Shown here: positions 43,294-53,389 of the stretch, in pieces
How positions within the stretch are numbered: position 1 is the stretch's first letter
Layout of the letters: every line of letters starts with the position of its first letter
Assembly (NCBI GenBank): GCA_024404115.1
Contig: JAKSQM010000003.1
Coordinates: forward strand, 62,001-126,000
Origin: Clostridia bacterium
Lineage (GTDB): Bacteria; Bacillota; Clostridia; Oscillospirales; Acutalibacteraceae
DNA: 64,000 nt
Reading direction: 5' to 3'
The notes under the pieces: generated by a model
Databases searched by the model: none
Told to the model about the DNA's origin: nothing
Seen by the model: the letters and a program-made list of their open reading frames with translations, nothing else
Position numbers and translations under genes: made by a program

Positions 43294-44790
43294 ATGTTGT
43301 ACACAAGTACACGTGATAAGAGCATAAGAGTTGAATCCTCTGTTGCTATTGCTCACGGTATTTCAAAAGAAGGCGGACTCTTTGTTCCTGAAGAGATTCC
43401 GAAAATCGGACTTGACGACATCAGCCGTCTTGTAAATTGCAGTTACATTGAAAGAGCGAAAGAAATTCTTTCTCTTTACCTTACCGATTTCACAGAGGAA
43501 GAGATTGACTATTGTGTTAACGGTGCATATAAAGAGGGCAATTTCAGCAGCCCAAAGGTAGCTCCGCTCCACACACTTAACCCCAATACTGAAATTCTTG
43601 AATTGTGGAAAGGCCCTACATGCGCATTTAAGGATATGGCACTTCAGCTTCTGCCTTATCTTCTCACAACAGCATCCTCAAAAACAGTGCCCGATAAGCA
43701 GATTGTTATTCTTGTTGCCACATCTGGCGATACTGGCAAGGCTGCACTTGAAGGCTTCAAGGATGTTCCCAACACAAAAATTCTTGTTTTCTATCCCAAT
43801 GACGGTGTAAGCCCCATGCAGAAGCTCCAGATGATGACTCAGGAGGGCGAAAATGTTGGCGTTTGCGCTATCGAGGGTAATTTTGACGATGCTCAGAGCG
43901 GAGTTAAAAAGATTTTCACAGATAAGTCCGTTGCAAAGAAGCTTGACGATATGGGCATGATGTTCTCATCTGCCAACTCAATCAACTGGGGCAGACTTGT
44001 TCCTCAGATTGTTTATTATGTTTCAGCTTATTGCGATATGGTTGAAAAGAAAAAGGTTAATCTTGGCGACCCAATCAATATTGTTGTTCCCACAGGTAAC
44101 TTCGGCAATATCCTTGCCGCATATTATGCAAAAGAAATGGGTATTCCTGTTAAGAAGCTTATCTGCGCATCAAACCAGAACGATGTTCTCACAGATTTCC
44201 TTAAAACAGGTATCTACAATAAAAACCGTGATTTCTACACCACAATTTCTCCTTCAATGGATATTCTCATTTCTTCAAACCTTGAAAGACTTCTCTTCCT
44301 TCTCAGCGGAATGGACGACAAGGCTGTCGGCGGTTGGATGAGCGAGCTTTCAGCTGACGGTAAATATCAGGTAAGCGAAGATGTTCTTATAAAGATTAAA
44401 GAGTATTTTGAAGCTGGCAGTTGTGATGATAAAGGCACAAAAGAAACAATCGCAAAAGTGTATGGCGAAACAGGCTATCTTTGCGATACTCATACAGCCG
44501 TTGCAATATCTGTTTATGACGATTATGAGAGCGTAACTGCCGATAACACTCCTGCTGTTATTGCTTCAACAGCTAACCCCTTTAAGTTCAGTGCAAGCGT
44601 TCTTGACGCTGTCCGTCCGGGTATCTGCGAGGGTATGGATGAATTTGATATAGTTCTCGGTCTTCACGCAGAAACAGGCGCAGAGTGTCCTCCTCAGCTT
44701 GAAAATCTTAAAGAAAAAACACCCCGTTTCACATCCGTATGCAAAAAAGAGGATATGGAAAAGGTTGTTTTCGATATGCTTTCAAAATAA
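43294..44790 (+). CDS. thrC: Threonine synthase
   Basis: The 498 residues match the longer threonine synthase class: YTSTRDKSIRVESSVAIAHGISKEGGLFVPE and PTCAFKDMALQ with the PLP lysine Lys113. NSINWGRLVPQIVYY and GNFGNILAAYYAKEMG bind cofactor. It converts O-phosphohomoserine to threonine. It is monocistronic here, without hom or thrB beside it. Confidence 0.95.
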   Translation: MLYTSTRDKSIRVESSVAIAHGISKEGGLFVPEEIPKIGLDDISRLVNCSYIERAKEILSLYLTDFTEEEIDYCVNGAYKEGNFSSPKVAPLHTLNPNTEILELWKGPTCAFKDMALQLLPYLLTTASSKTVPDKQIVILVATSGDTGKAALEGFKDVPNTKILVFYPNDGVSPMQKLQMMTQEGENVGVCAIEGNFDDAQSGVKKIFTDKSVAKKLDDMGMMFSSANSINWGRLVPQIVYYVSAYCDMVEKKKVNLGDPINIVVPTGNFGNILAAYYAKEMGIPVKKLICASNQNDVLTDFLKTGIYNKNRDFYTTISPSMDILISSNLERLLFLLSGMDDKAVGGWMSELSADGKYQVSEDVLIKIKEYFEAGSCDDKGTKETIAKVYGETGYLCDTHTAVAISVYDDYESVTADNTPAVIASTANPFKFSASVLDAVRPGICEGMDEFDIVLGLHAETGAECPPQLENLKEKTPRFTSVCKKEDMEKVVFDMLSK

Positions 44791-44809
44791 GCAATATTAT
44801 ATGTAAAAC

Positions 44810-44842
44810 GGCGTAACGCAGTTTTCGTGTTACGCCTTTTTT
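44810..44842. terminator. Terminator between thrC and the DUF1540 gene
   Basis: GGCGTAAC/GTTACGCC (44810-44817 with 44829-44836) followed by TTTTTT; an A-rich stretch on the left may serve the convergent gene. Confidence 0.88.
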
Positions 44843-44844
44843 AA

Positions 44845-45036
44845 TCAATAAGCGGAGCCGTTATTTTTGCTTCCACAGCCGCCCTTTGAGCATTCAAATG
44901 TTGCACAAAGAGTGTCTGCGCTGTTTTTAGCGTTTGAGGGACCAACCTTGATTTCGCCTGCGCTGCAGCAGCCGTTGCCCTCATTGTAGATACAGTTTGT
45001 AACATCGCACTTAATGTCTTTAATTACATGACGCAT
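44845..45036 (-). CDS. DUF1540 Cys-rich small protein
   Basis: This 63-residue peptide has the spaced Cys pattern of DUF1540 (IKCDVTNCIYNEGNGCCSAGEIKVG, later CATFEC). It likely binds zinc; the role is unknown, with some relatives found in spore-forming Clostridia. GGAGG lies nine bases before the ATG. Confidence 0.88.
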   Translation of the reverse strand: MRHVIKDIKCDVTNCIYNEGNGCCSAGEIKVGPSNAKNSADTLCATFECSKGGCGSKNNGSAY

Positions 45037-45117
45037 AAATGATTTCCTCCGTTATTATATTGGGTTTTGCCCTTTGTTATTTTTAACAGAAAAGCTTTAA
45101 ATATTCGAGGTGATACA

Positions 45118-45810
45118 ATGTCATTATTTGCAATCAGCGATACTCATCTTTCTTTTGGCACAGATAAGCCAATGGATGTTTTTAAAGGATGGGAAAATTA
45201 TGAAGAAAAATTAAAAAATAACTGGGAAGCAATCGTTTCTGACAATGACATTGTTGTTATCCCAGGGGATATTACATGGGGCATGAGCCTTGACGAAGCA
45301 CTTGAAGATTTTAAATTTATTGACCGACTTCCAGGCAAAAAAATCATCCTCAAGGGCAATCACGATTACTGGTGGTCAACCAAAAGAAAGGCAGATATTT
45401 TCTTTCAGAATAACGGCATCACCACAATAGATATTCTCAACAACAACGCCTATAAAGCAGGGGATTTTGCCCTCTGCGGCTCAAGAGGATGGTTCTTTGA
45501 CAGCGCAAAGCAGGCAGACGAAAAAATCATTCTTCGTGAGGCTGGCAGGCTTCGAGCCTCTATTCAGGAGGCTGAAAAAATAGGCGGCGAAAAAATAGCA
45601 TTTCTTCATTATCCGCCAATTGCAGGCGGTCAGGTGTGTGAAGAGATAATGCACGAGCTGGTGGAGGGCGGTGTTACCCGCTGCTATTACGGTCATCTTC
45701 ACGGGCCCGCAATTTCATATTCATTCAACAGTTCAATGTTCGGCATAGAGTTCCGCCTTATTTCGGGCGATTATTTGAACTTTTGCCCCAAATTGATAGA
45801 AAAATTTTGA
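45118..45810 (+). CDS. Calcineurin-like phosphoesterase (small, cytoplasmic)
   Basis: The ATG at 45118 (CGAGGTGAT upstream) gives 230 residues. Motifs: SDTH (7-10), GDITW (50-54), GNHDYWW (79-85), HYPP and GHLHG near the end. The GNHDYWW signature marks a well-spread bacterial subgroup of unknown substrate, distinct from the three phosphoesterases of the sugar operon. Confidence 0.88.
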   Translation: MSLFAISDTHLSFGTDKPMDVFKGWENYEEKLKNNWEAIVSDNDIVVIPGDITWGMSLDEALEDFKFIDRLPGKKIILKGNHDYWWSTKRKADIFFQNNGITTIDILNNNAYKAGDFALCGSRGWFFDSAKQADEKIILREAGRLRASIQEAEKIGGEKIAFLHYPPIAGGQVCEEIMHELVEGGVTRCYYGHLHGPAISYSFNSSMFGIEFRLISGDYLNFCPKLIEKF

Positions 45811-45859
45811 AAAAACTAACATATTTTTTTAATAAAGTATGGAAATATAGAAAAACATC

Positions 45860-45868
45860 TGTTATAAT
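45860..45868 (+). promoter_or_regulatory. Extended -10 promoter of tig
   Basis: TGTTATAAT forms an extended -10 (TATAAT at 45863-45868) 36 bp before the start; the -35 region (TGGAAA) is weak. Confidence 0.65.
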
Positions 45869-45903
45869 GTATTAGTTAAAGAATGTTCACAGGAGGAAAC
45901 ATG

Positions 45904-47274
45904 ATGTTAAAATCAGCAAACAAAACAGAAACCAACACATATACACTTGAGGTTTCAATCAGCGGCGAAGATTTTAAAGCTGCTGTCGTAAAGGCTTATA
46001 ACAAGCAGAAAGGCAAAATTTCTATCCCCGGCTTCCGTAAGGGCAAGGTTCCCATGCAGATGGTTGAGCGTTACTACGGCAAGGGCGTATTTTATGAGGA
46101 TGCTCTTGATATTCTTTATCCCGATGTAGTTGGCGACGCTATCAAAGAATCAGGCATCGAGGCTGTTTCAGCTCCCTATGATGTTGACGTTAAAGAGATT
46201 GGCGATAACGGCGTTGAAATGACAATGAAAGTTACCGTTAAGCCCGAAATCGAAGTTAGCGAGTACAAAGGCCTTAAAGCAGAGAAGGCAGACGTTACTG
46301 TTTCAGCAGCAGACGTTAAAAAAGAGCTTGAAGCTCTTCAGGAAAGAAACGCAAGAATCATCACTGTTGAAGACAGAGCTGTTGTTAAAGACGACATCGC
46401 TGTTATCGACTTTGAAGGTTTTGTTGACGGCGTTGCATTTGAAGGCGGCAAGGGCGAAAACTTTGAGCTTACAATCGGCTCAGGTCAGTTCATCCCCGGC
46501 TTTGAAGATCAGATCATCGGTCATAACGCTGGCGACGAATTTGATGTAAATGTTACGTTCCCCACAGAGTACACTCCCGAGCTTGCAGGCAAAGCAGCTG
46601 TATTCAAAGTAAAGGTAAACGAGATCAAAGCTAAGGAGCTTCCCGAGCTTGATGACGAGTTTGCAAAGGATGTAAGCGATGAGGCTGAAACACTTGCAGC
46701 TCTTAAAAAGAGCATCAAGGCTGACCTCACAAAGAAAAAGAAAGAAGAAGCAGATAAAGACTTTGAGTCAGCTCTTCTTGAGCAGCTTTCAGCTAACGTT
46801 CAGGGCGAAATCCCCGAGGTTATGTATGATAACAAAGTTGAGGATGAAATCAACGCATTCTCACAGCGTCTTGCTGGTCAGGGCATGAGCCTTGATATGT
46901 ATATGCAGTACACTGGCATGAACATGGACGCTCTCAAGGCTTCTCTTCGTGAGAATGCTGAGAAGCAGGTTAAGCTCATGCTCGCAGTTGAAAAGATTGC
47001 AAAGCTCGAAAACATTGAAGCTTCTGAAGAAGAGGTTGAGGCTAAATTTGCAGAGATGGCAGAGATGTATAAGATGGAGCTTGACCAGCTCAAGAGCATC
47101 ATCCCTGTTAACGACCTCAAAACAGATATAATCAACGGCAAGGCAGTTCAGTTCGTTGTTGATAACGCAGTTGCAGTTGCACCTGAAAAGCCTGCAAAGA
47201 AGACTGCTGCAAAGAAAACAGCTAAGAAAGCTGAAGAAAAAGCAGAGGAAAAAGCTGAAGAAGCCGCTGAATAA
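45904..47274 (+). CDS. tig: Trigger factor with Lys/Ala/Glu-rich C-terminal tail
   Basis: Two adjacent ATGs (45901, 45904) follow AGGAGG; the second has the better seven-base spacing and gives 456 residues. The N-terminal ribosome-binding domain has GFRKGKVP; the FKBP-type PPIase domain is at about 150-240; a helical chaperone domain follows. The last 30 residues are a repetitive KKTAAKKTAKKAEEKAEEKAEE tail not found in well-studied trigger factors. Tig shelters nascent chains. The clpP-clpX genes follow, the usual order. Confidence 0.94.
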   Translation: MLKSANKTETNTYTLEVSISGEDFKAAVVKAYNKQKGKISIPGFRKGKVPMQMVERYYGKGVFYEDALDILYPDVVGDAIKESGIEAVSAPYDVDVKEIGDNGVEMTMKVTVKPEIEVSEYKGLKAEKADVTVSAADVKKELEALQERNARIITVEDRAVVKDDIAVIDFEGFVDGVAFEGGKGENFELTIGSGQFIPGFEDQIIGHNAGDEFDVNVTFPTEYTPELAGKAAVFKVKVNEIKAKELPELDDEFAKDVSDEAETLAALKKSIKADLTKKKKEEADKDFESALLEQLSANVQGEIPEVMYDNKVEDEINAFSQRLAGQGMSLDMYMQYTGMNMDALKASLRENAEKQVKLMLAVEKIAKLENIEASEEEVEAKFAEMAEMYKMELDQLKSIIPVNDLKTDIINGKAVQFVVDNAVAVAPEKPAKKTAAKKTAKKAEEKAEEKAEEAAE

Positions 47275-47372
47275 TTTTAACAATTAAAGCCTATAATTAA
47301 ATGGAGTGGATGGGGGTAGGATTATCTGCCGCCATTCATTTCGTTATATGCAGTTAAAAAGGAGGCATATTT

Positions 47373-47954
47373 ATGGCATTAGTACCTTATGTAGTTGAAC
47401 AGACAAACAGAGGAGAACGCTCCTACGACATTTTTTCAAGACTTTTAAGCGACAGAATTATCGTTCTTTCAGATGAAGTTAACGATGCAACAGCAAGCCT
47501 TGTTGTGGCTCAGCTTCTTTTCCTTGAAGGTCAGGACCCCGAAAAGGACATCAGCCTTTATATCAACAGCCCTGGCGGAAGCGTTACCGCAGGTATGGCT
47601 ATTTATGACACAATGCAGTATATTAAGTGCGATGTTTCCACAATTTGCATGGGTATGGCAGCTTCAATGGGCGCATTCCTGCTCTCATCTGGCGCAAAGG
47701 GCAAGAGACTTGCTCTTCCCAACAGTGAAATTATGATACATCAGCCAATGGGCGGTGCAAAGGGTCAGGCAACAGAAATCGAAATCGTTGCAAAGCATAT
47801 CCTCAGAACAAGAGAAAAGCTCAACAAAATCCTTGCAGAAAACACTGGCAAGCCAATTGAGCAGATCGCTCTTGACACTGAAAGAGATAATTACCTCACA
47901 GCACAGGAAGCTATGGAATACGGTCTGGTTGACAAGGTTCTCAAGCACAGATAA
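47373..47954 (+). CDS. clpP: ATP-dependent Clp protease proteolytic subunit
   Basis: The 193 residues contain the full catalytic triad Ser98 (MAASMGAF), His123 (MIHQP) and Asp172 (DTERDNY). ClpP forms a two-ring chamber fed by ClpX and ClpC, both encoded in this window. AAAGGAGG precedes the ATG. No CtsR heptads are seen upstream. Confidence 0.97.
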   Translation: MALVPYVVEQTNRGERSYDIFSRLLSDRIIVLSDEVNDATASLVVAQLLFLEGQDPEKDISLYINSPGGSVTAGMAIYDTMQYIKCDVSTICMGMAASMGAFLLSSGAKGKRLALPNSEIMIHQPMGGAKGQATEIEIVAKHILRTREKLNKILAENTGKPIEQIALDTERDNYLTAQEAMEYGLVDKVLKHR

Positions 47955-47978
47955 ACCGAAAGGATTTGTATATAGCAG

Positions 47979-49253
47979 ATGAACAGAGACGACGAAAGAA
48001 GAGAAAAAAATATACGCTGCTCATTCTGTCAGAAAACACAGAATCAGGTTGAGAAAATAATCGCAGGCCCTGGCGTTTATATCTGCGATGAATGTATCGA
48101 GCTTTGCCAGAGCATTATTGACGAAGAGAATAATTATTCTCCCTCAACTCGCAAAAAGAAAGCTAAAAAAGAAGAAATCAATCTGCCCACACCTGCTGAA
48201 ATCAAGAGAAATCTTGACGAATATGTTATCGGTCAGGATAGTGCAAAGGTTGCCCTCAGTGTTGCAGTTTATAACCACTATAAGCGTGTTTATAAGGGCA
48301 GCGAAAGCAATGTGGATATTCAGAAGAGTAACATTATGCTTTTAGGTCCCACAGGTGTTGGCAAAACAATGCTTGCGCAGACCCTTGCAAGAACTCTTGA
48401 TGTACCTTTTGCTATTGCAGACGCAACAACACTCACAGAGGCAGGCTATGTTGGCGAGGATGTTGAAAACATTCTTTTAAGGCTTATTCAGGCAGCTGAT
48501 TTTGATATTGAAAAGGCACAGCGTGGCATAATCTATGTTGACGAAATCGACAAGATCGCAAGAAAATCAGAGAACCCCTCAATCACAAGAGATGTAAGCG
48601 GTGAAGGCGTTCAGCAGGCACTTCTTAAAATCCTTGAGGGCACAGTTGCCAATGTTCCTCCACAGGGTGGCAGAAAGCATCCACAGCAGGAGTTTATTCA
48701 GGTTGACACAACAAATATTCTCTTTATCTGCGGCGGTGCTTTTGACGGCATAGAAAAAATTGTTGAGAAGCGCATGGGCGGTTCAGCTCTCGGCTTTGGC
48801 GCAGAGGTTAAGAATAAGTCAGAAATGACAGCCGAAAACCTTATGAGCAAGGTTATTCATCAGGATTTGTCAAAGTTCGGTCTTATCCCTGAGCTTGTGG
48901 GCAGACTTCCTGTTATCACAACATTGAGCCAGCTTACAAAAGAGGATATGGTTCGCATCCTCAAAGAGCCAAAGAATGCGATTATCAAGCAGTATCAGGC
49001 ACTTTTTGATATGGACGGCATCGAGCTTGTTTTTGATGATGACGCACTTGTTGCCATTGCAGAGAAAACGCTTGAAAAGAAAACAGGCGCACGAGGACTC
49101 CGTTCAATTATGGAATCCGTTCTTCTCCCCACAATGTATGCTGCCCCTGGCGACAGCACAATTGAAAAGGTAATTTTCAACCGTGATTGTGTTGAGAATG
49201 GCGCATTGCCCGAAGTTGTCAGAAAAGAAGACAGCGTAAAAAAAGAAGCATAA
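47979..49253 (+). CDS. clpX: Clp protease ATPase subunit ClpX
   Basis: The 424 residues open with the zinc-binding domain (Cys14, Cys17, Cys36, Cys39) and contain Walker A GPTGVGKT (123-130), Walker B VDEIDKIA and the IGF-like ClpP-docking region (LGFGAEV). The start has only a weak ribosome binding site, 24 bp after clpP. Confidence 0.97.
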   Translation: MNRDDERREKNIRCSFCQKTQNQVEKIIAGPGVYICDECIELCQSIIDEENNYSPSTRKKKAKKEEINLPTPAEIKRNLDEYVIGQDSAKVALSVAVYNHYKRVYKGSESNVDIQKSNIMLLGPTGVGKTMLAQTLARTLDVPFAIADATTLTEAGYVGEDVENILLRLIQAADFDIEKAQRGIIYVDEIDKIARKSENPSITRDVSGEGVQQALLKILEGTVANVPPQGGRKHPQQEFIQVDTTNILFICGGAFDGIEKIVEKRMGGSALGFGAEVKNKSEMTAENLMSKVIHQDLSKFGLIPELVGRLPVITTLSQLTKEDMVRILKEPKNAIIKQYQALFDMDGIELVFDDDALVAIAEKTLEKKTGARGLRSIMESVLLPTMYAAPGDSTIEKVIFNRDCVENGALPEVVRKEDSVKKEA

Positions 49254-49259
49254 AGATTT

Positions 49260-49289
49260 ACAGCTCCCGTAAAAAGGAGCTGTTTTTGT
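49260..49289 (+). terminator. Rho-independent terminator of clpX
   Basis: ACAGCTCC/GGAGCTGT (49260-49267 with 49276-49283) followed by TTTTG. Confidence 0.85.
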
Positions 49290-49366
49290 GTTTGTACTGA
49301 ATTGTGGCAATCTGTTATTAAATTTCGTACAAATTCGTTTGATTTGTGGCATAAACAGCATGGTGC

Positions 49367-49395
49367 ATCGTAGGGGCGAACTGTGTTCGCCCGCT
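49367..49395. repeat. REP-like palindrome 1
   Basis: ATCGTAGG leads into GGGCGAA-ctgtg-TTCGCCC (49374-49380 with 49386-49392). Part of a cluster of three such elements in the 327-bp gap between clpX and the XRE gene (49254-49580). Confidence 0.7.
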
Positions 49396-49436
49396 TTGCA
49401 TAACAACAATTAAATGAAAAAATTTTATGACATCAC

Positions 49437-49463
49437 ATCGTAGGAGAGTAGCTTGCTGCTCTC
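49437..49463. repeat. REP-like palindrome 2
   Basis: The same ATCGTAGG leader, 70 bp after the first copy, runs into GAGAG-t-AGC-tt-GCT-g-CTCTC (49444-49463). Confidence 0.65.
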
Positions 49464-49491
49464 GAAATCATTTGCACAGCTCTAAAGCCTT

Positions 49492-49526
49492 GTCATTGCG
49501 AGGCTTCGCAGAAGCTGTGGCAATCC
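49492..49526. repeat. REP-like palindrome 3 (ATTGCGAGG...GGCAAT type)
   Basis: ATTGC-gag-GCTTC-gca-GAAGC-tgt-GGCAAT is a near-perfect palindrome of the widespread type GTCATTGCGAGG ... GTGGCAATCC, found repeated in many bacterial chromosomes. Confidence 0.8.
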
Positions 49527-49551
49527 ATTATCATGGTACACAACCACATAA

Positions 49552-49580
49552 AACAAAAACCTCACCGCACATGGTGAGGT
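49552..49580 (-). terminator. Rho-independent terminator of the XRE gene
   Basis: On the minus strand ACCTCACC-atgtgc-GGTGAGGT (49559-49566 with 49573-49580) is followed by TTTTGTTTT, directly after the stop codon. Confidence 0.88.
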
Positions 49581-49793
49581 TTATTTATACCGTTCGGGGT
49601 TGTCCGTTTGCCCTAAAATATAGTCAATGCTCGTGTTGTAAAAATCAGCTAATTTAATAAGAATTGAGGTTGGAATATCGTTTTCGCCAGTTTCATATTT
49701 GGAATAACCTGTCTGGCTCATCCCCAGCATTTTCGCCACTTGCGTCTGGTTCAAATCCATGTCCTCTCTCAAATCCCGAATCCGCCTATACAT
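49581..49793 (-). CDS. XRE-family regulator, autoregulated
   Basis: The ATG at 49793 has AAGGTGG seven bases upstream (a GTG one codon earlier is also open) and gives 70 residues. The HTH is DLNQTQVAKMLGMSQTGYSKYETGENDIPTS, with the C-terminal LADFYNTSIDYILGQ. It is a close paralogue of the regulator at 21982. A perfect palindrome in its own promoter points to self-repression. Confidence 0.9.
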   Translation of the reverse strand: MYRRIRDLREDMDLNQTQVAKMLGMSQTGYSKYETGENDIPTSILIKLADFYNTSIDYILGQTDNPERYK

Positions 49794-49817
49794 CACATCA
49801 CCACCTTGTAATTACTA

Positions 49818-49846
49818 ATTGTAACCTGATACAGGTTAAATGTCAA
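49818..49846 (-). promoter_or_regulatory. Promoter and palindromic operator of the XRE gene
   Basis: On the minus strand TTGACA (49841-49846) and TACAAT (49818-49823) are 17 bp apart. TAACCTG-ata-CAGGTTA (49822-49838), a perfect 7-bp inverted repeat, fills the spacer and touches the -10 box, an ideal repressor position. Confidence 0.85.
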
Positions 49847-49886
49847 ACCAAAAACAGCCAAAAGATTTCTCTTTCGGCTGCTGAAA

Positions 49887-52328
49887 TTATTTCTCCTCAA
49901 AAACGAATTTTTCGTTTTCGTACTTACAAATATATTCCTTGCCTGCGGTTACAGTGCCCTCAAGCATTTTTTCGCTTAACAGATCCTCAATCTGTGATTG
50001 TATCGCTCTGCGCAGGGGGCGCGCGCCATAAACAGGGTCAAATCCCTCGTCTGCAATTTTTTCAACTGCGCTGTCCTCAAAACTGATGTCAATTCCAAGT
50101 CCTGCCGTGCGCTTTTTGAGATTTTCAAGAAGTCGCAGGGCAATTTCTTTTATATCGTCCTTTTTAAGCTGCTCAAAAACGATAATATCGTCAACTCTGT
50201 TAAGAAATTCGGGTCTGAACATCCTTTTAAGCTCGCCCATAACAGCATCGTGAATCTTCATATCGCTGAGTGTGCCGCCGTTGCTGTCGGGGTTGAATCC
50301 AAGTGCGTTTGCACCGCCGCCGCTTATGAGCTTTGCACCCACATTTGATGTCATAATAATTACAGTGTTCTTGAAATCAACCTTTCTGCCCTGTGAATCT
50401 GTCAGAATACCGTCATCAAGAATCTGCAAAAGCATATTGAAAACATCGGGGTGCGCCTTTTCAATTTCATCAAAAAGAATAACGCTGTATGGCTTTCTGC
50501 GCACCTTTTCTGTCAGCTGACCGCCCTCGTCATATCCAACATAACCTGGAGGTGAGCCGACCATTCTTGAAACGGTGTGCTTTTCCATATATTCGCTCAT
50601 GTCAAGGCGGATAAGTGCATTCTCATCACCAAACATTGTGGCGGCAAGTGTTTTGCAAAGCTCCGTTTTACCAACACCCGTTGGGCCAAGGAAAATAAAC
50701 GAGCCTGTAGGTCTGTTGGGGTCTTTAAGTCCCACTCTGCCCCTGCGAATTGCCTTTGAAACAGCGGAAACCGCCTTGTTCTGACCAACAATTCGCTGGT
50801 GCATTTCGTCCTCCATGTGCAGAAGTCTTTCACTTTCTGCCTGCGTCAGCTGAACAACGGGAATGTGTGTCCATTCAGAAACAACGCTTGCAATGTCCTC
50901 GGGTGTAACCTCGCCACGCATTTCGCAGGTCTTTCTGCTCCATTCGCTTTTGGCATTGTCAAGCTTTTTCTGCGCTTCCTTTTCTTCATCACGAAGCTTT
51001 GCCGCAAGCTCATAATTCTGCGAATTAACAGCGGCAGATTTTTCATCACCAATTGCTTTTATCTCATCCTCCAGCTTCTTTATGCTTTCGGGAGGGGTAA
51101 AGGCACGCAGACGAATTTTTGATGCCGCCTCGTCAATAAGGTCAATGGCTTTGTCGGGCAAGTATCTGTCTGCAATATACCTTGCGGAAAGATGAACCGC
51201 CGCCTCAATAGCATCATCAGGGATTTTTACATTGTGGTGTGCTTCGTATTTATCATGAAGTCCTTTGAGAATTTCAATAGCCTCCTCCTGCGACGGCTCG
51301 CCAACAACTATTGGCTGAAAACGCCTTTCAAGAGCGGAGTCTTTCTCGATATTTTTTCTGTATTCTTCAAGGGTTGTTGCGCCGATAACCTGCATTTCAC
51401 CCCTTGCAAGTGATGGCTTTAAGATGTTTGCCGCATCAACTGCGCCCTCTGCCGAGCCAGCACCCATAAGGGTGTGAACCTCGTCAATGAAAAGAATAAC
51501 ATCGCCAGCTTTGATAACCTCGTCAACAGCAGATTTTATTCTTTCCTCAAAATCACCCCTGTATTTTGTGCCTGCCACCATGCTTGTAAGGTCAAGCGAA
51601 ATAATCCGTTTGTCTTTCAGAAGCTCAGGCACCTCGCCCTGTGCAATTTTAAGGGCAAGACCCTCTGCAATTGCGGTTTTACCAACACCAGGCTCACCAA
51701 TAAGGCAGGGATTATTTTTAGTTCTTCGGCTGAGAATCTGAATAACTCTGTTAATTTCAGTCTGCCTGCCGATAACGGGGTCGATTTTGCCGCTTCGTGC
51801 CATTTCGGTTAAATCTCTGCCAAACTGCTCAACTGTGGGTGTGGCAGATTTTTTATTTTGCTTGCTGCTTTCTGCTTTTTCAGAATTTGGTGAAGCAAGA
51901 TTTTTCTGAATTTCGTTAATAAGGTCGTTTGCCGAAACATTAAGCTGATTAAGAATATTCATTGCATAACAGCTTGTGTCCCTTGCAACGGCAATGAGTA
52001 TATGCTCTGTGCCCACGTAAGAATGACCGAGGGAACGGGCAAAGGCAATTGCGCTTTCAATTATGCGCTTGCTTCGTGGAGTAAACTCATTGGGTGAAAG
52101 AACTGTTGGAGTTCCGATACCAACGGTGGATTTTAAAATTCTTTCAACTTCATCGGCTGTTACACCTCTTGTGGTCAGTGCAGTGAAGGCAATGCCCCCA
52201 TCACTGTGAAGAAGACCAACGAGCAGGTGCTCGCTTCCGATGTAGGTATGACCAAGATTCTCTGCCGTTTCAATGGCATCATTAAGGGCAATATTTGCTT
52301 TCTGTGTGAAGCCTGTGAATTTATACAT
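49887..52328 (-). CDS. clpC: ClpC-type AAA+ unfoldase
   Basis: The 813 residues contain the double Clp-N domain ([28 protein letters not shown]), a first AAA+ module with GEPGVGKT, a central M/UVR region and a second AAA+ module with GPTGVGKT. ClpC, with ClpP, degrades proteins marked by McsB arginine phosphorylation. AGGAG lies nine bases before the ATG. Last gene of the CtsR operon. Confidence 0.96.
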   Translation of the reverse strand: MYKFTGFTQKANIALNDAIETAENLGHTYIGSEHLLVGLLHSDGGIAFTALTTRGVTADEVERILKSTVGIGTPTVLSPNEFTPRSKRIIESAIAFARSLGHSYVGTEHILIAVARDTSCYAMNILNQLNVSANDLINEIQKNLASPNSEKAESSKQNKKSATPTVEQFGRDLTEMARSGKIDPVIGRQTEINRVIQILSRRTKNNPCLIGEPGVGKTAIAEGLALKIAQGEVPELLKDKRIISLDLTSMVAGTKYRGDFEERIKSAVDEVIKAGDVILFIDEVHTLMGAGSAEGAVDAANILKPSLARGEMQVIGATTLEEYRKNIEKDSALERRFQPIVVGEPSQEEAIEILKGLHDKYEAHHNVKIPDDAIEAAVHLSARYIADRYLPDKAIDLIDEAASKIRLRAFTPPESIKKLEDEIKAIGDEKSAAVNSQNYELAAKLRDEEKEAQKKLDNAKSEWSRKTCEMRGEVTPEDIASVVSEWTHIPVVQLTQAESERLLHMEDEMHQRIVGQNKAVSAVSKAIRRGRVGLKDPNRPTGSFIFLGPTGVGKTELCKTLAATMFGDENALIRLDMSEYMEKHTVSRMVGSPPGYVGYDEGGQLTEKVRRKPYSVILFDEIEKAHPDVFNMLLQILDDGILTDSQGRKVDFKNTVIIMTSNVGAKLISGGGANALGFNPDSNGGTLSDMKIHDAVMGELKRMFRPEFLNRVDDIIVFEQLKKDDIKEIALRLLENLKKRTAGLGIDISFEDSAVEKIADEGFDPVYGARPLRRAIQSQIEDLLSEKMLEGTVTAGKEYICKYENEKFVFEEK

Positions 52329-52369
52329 TCAGCACCACTCCTTTTCGTTATAATTCGGGTTGTTTTATT

Positions 52370-53371
52370 TTAAAGTGCGTTTCTGACCATAGTTGCTCTC
52401 AGCTCATCACGCTGTGCCGCAGTGAGGTCTTTGCCCTCAACAGCGTTTATTGTTGCAGGCTGAACGCTGTATGACAGCTCGTTGAGAGTTTTAAGGTCGA
52501 TTTCAATGATATTTTCTCTTGCGCCAAGCCTTACAAGTGAAGAGAGGGACATAAATTCATCACAGCTTAAAAGTCTTGCATTTTTAAGTATGCCCATTGC
52601 ACGCCATACTTTATCAACCTCTGACGCATTTTCCATAAGAGATTTTGCGGCGGCTCTTTCCTGCGCAACAAGCTGGAGCGTAATTGACTGAAGATTGTCA
52701 AGTGCCTCCTGCTCTGAAATGCCGAGAGTTATCTGATTGCTTAACTGATAAATATCGCCCATTGGTGCAGAGCCCTCACCGTGAGCACCTCTGATAACAA
52801 GACCTAACTTTGAAACAGTTGATGCTAATTTACTCATCTGACCGCATCTTGTAAGTGCAGGCAGGTGAAGCATAACAGATGCTCTCATTGCTGTGCCAAG
52901 GTTGGTTGGGCAGCGGGTGAGAAAACCGATTCTTTCATCAAAAGCGAAGTTTAGCTCCTCTGAAAGCATATTGTCAACTGTGTCTGCAACAGAGTATGCC
53001 TCTTTAAGCGCAAGACCAGACATCATAACCTGCAATCTGATATGATCCTCTTCGCAAAGCATAATGCTGATTGCTTCATCATCTGTGAGCACAAGTGCGC
53101 CGTCCTTCTGCATTGCAAAGTCGGGGCTGATAAGGTGCCTTTCTGCAAGAGAAATTACCTGCGATTTTGAGAATTTGTCCATAGGTGTGTAGCAGAAATT
53201 CCAGCCCTTGCGTGTGAGAAGAATATTTCTCACCTTTTCGCAAACCTCTGTTTTGCCCTCTGCGGTGAGCTTTGCAGGGAACGGATATTCGTCAATATTT
53301 CTTGCCAAGCGGATTCTTGTGCTGAGCACTATATCGCCCTGCTCGCCGCTTTCTATATACCATTTATTCAT
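52370..53371 (-). CDS. mcsB: Protein arginine kinase McsB
   Basis: The 333 residues match the ATP:guanidino phosphotransferase fold of McsB: VLSTRIRLARNIDEYPFP, LTRCPTNLGTAMRASVMLHLPAL and VIRGAHGEGS. McsB phosphorylates Arg residues, marking proteins for ClpCP and inactivating CtsR. It stands between mcsA and clpC as in Bacillus. Confidence 0.95.
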   Translation of the reverse strand: MNKWYIESGEQGDIVLSTRIRLARNIDEYPFPAKLTAEGKTEVCEKVRNILLTRKGWNFCYTPMDKFSKSQVISLAERHLISPDFAMQKDGALVLTDDEAISIMLCEEDHIRLQVMMSGLALKEAYSVADTVDNMLSEELNFAFDERIGFLTRCPTNLGTAMRASVMLHLPALTRCGQMSKLASTVSKLGLVIRGAHGEGSAPMGDIYQLSNQITLGISEQEALDNLQSITLQLVAQERAAAKSLMENASEVDKVWRAMGILKNARLLSCDEFMSLSSLVRLGARENIIEIDLKTLNELSYSVQPATINAVEGKDLTAAQRDELRATMVRNAL

Positions 53372-53389
53372 ATGTCAGCCATCCTTTCC

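Noticed and set aside
47275-47372. CtsR box upstream of clpP
   Set aside because: No GGTCAAA heptad is present. There is only a weak GAATGG/CCATTC pairing without a T run.
49367-49526. CRISPR array
   Set aside because: The three palindromes are different from each other and are not separated by equal spacers.
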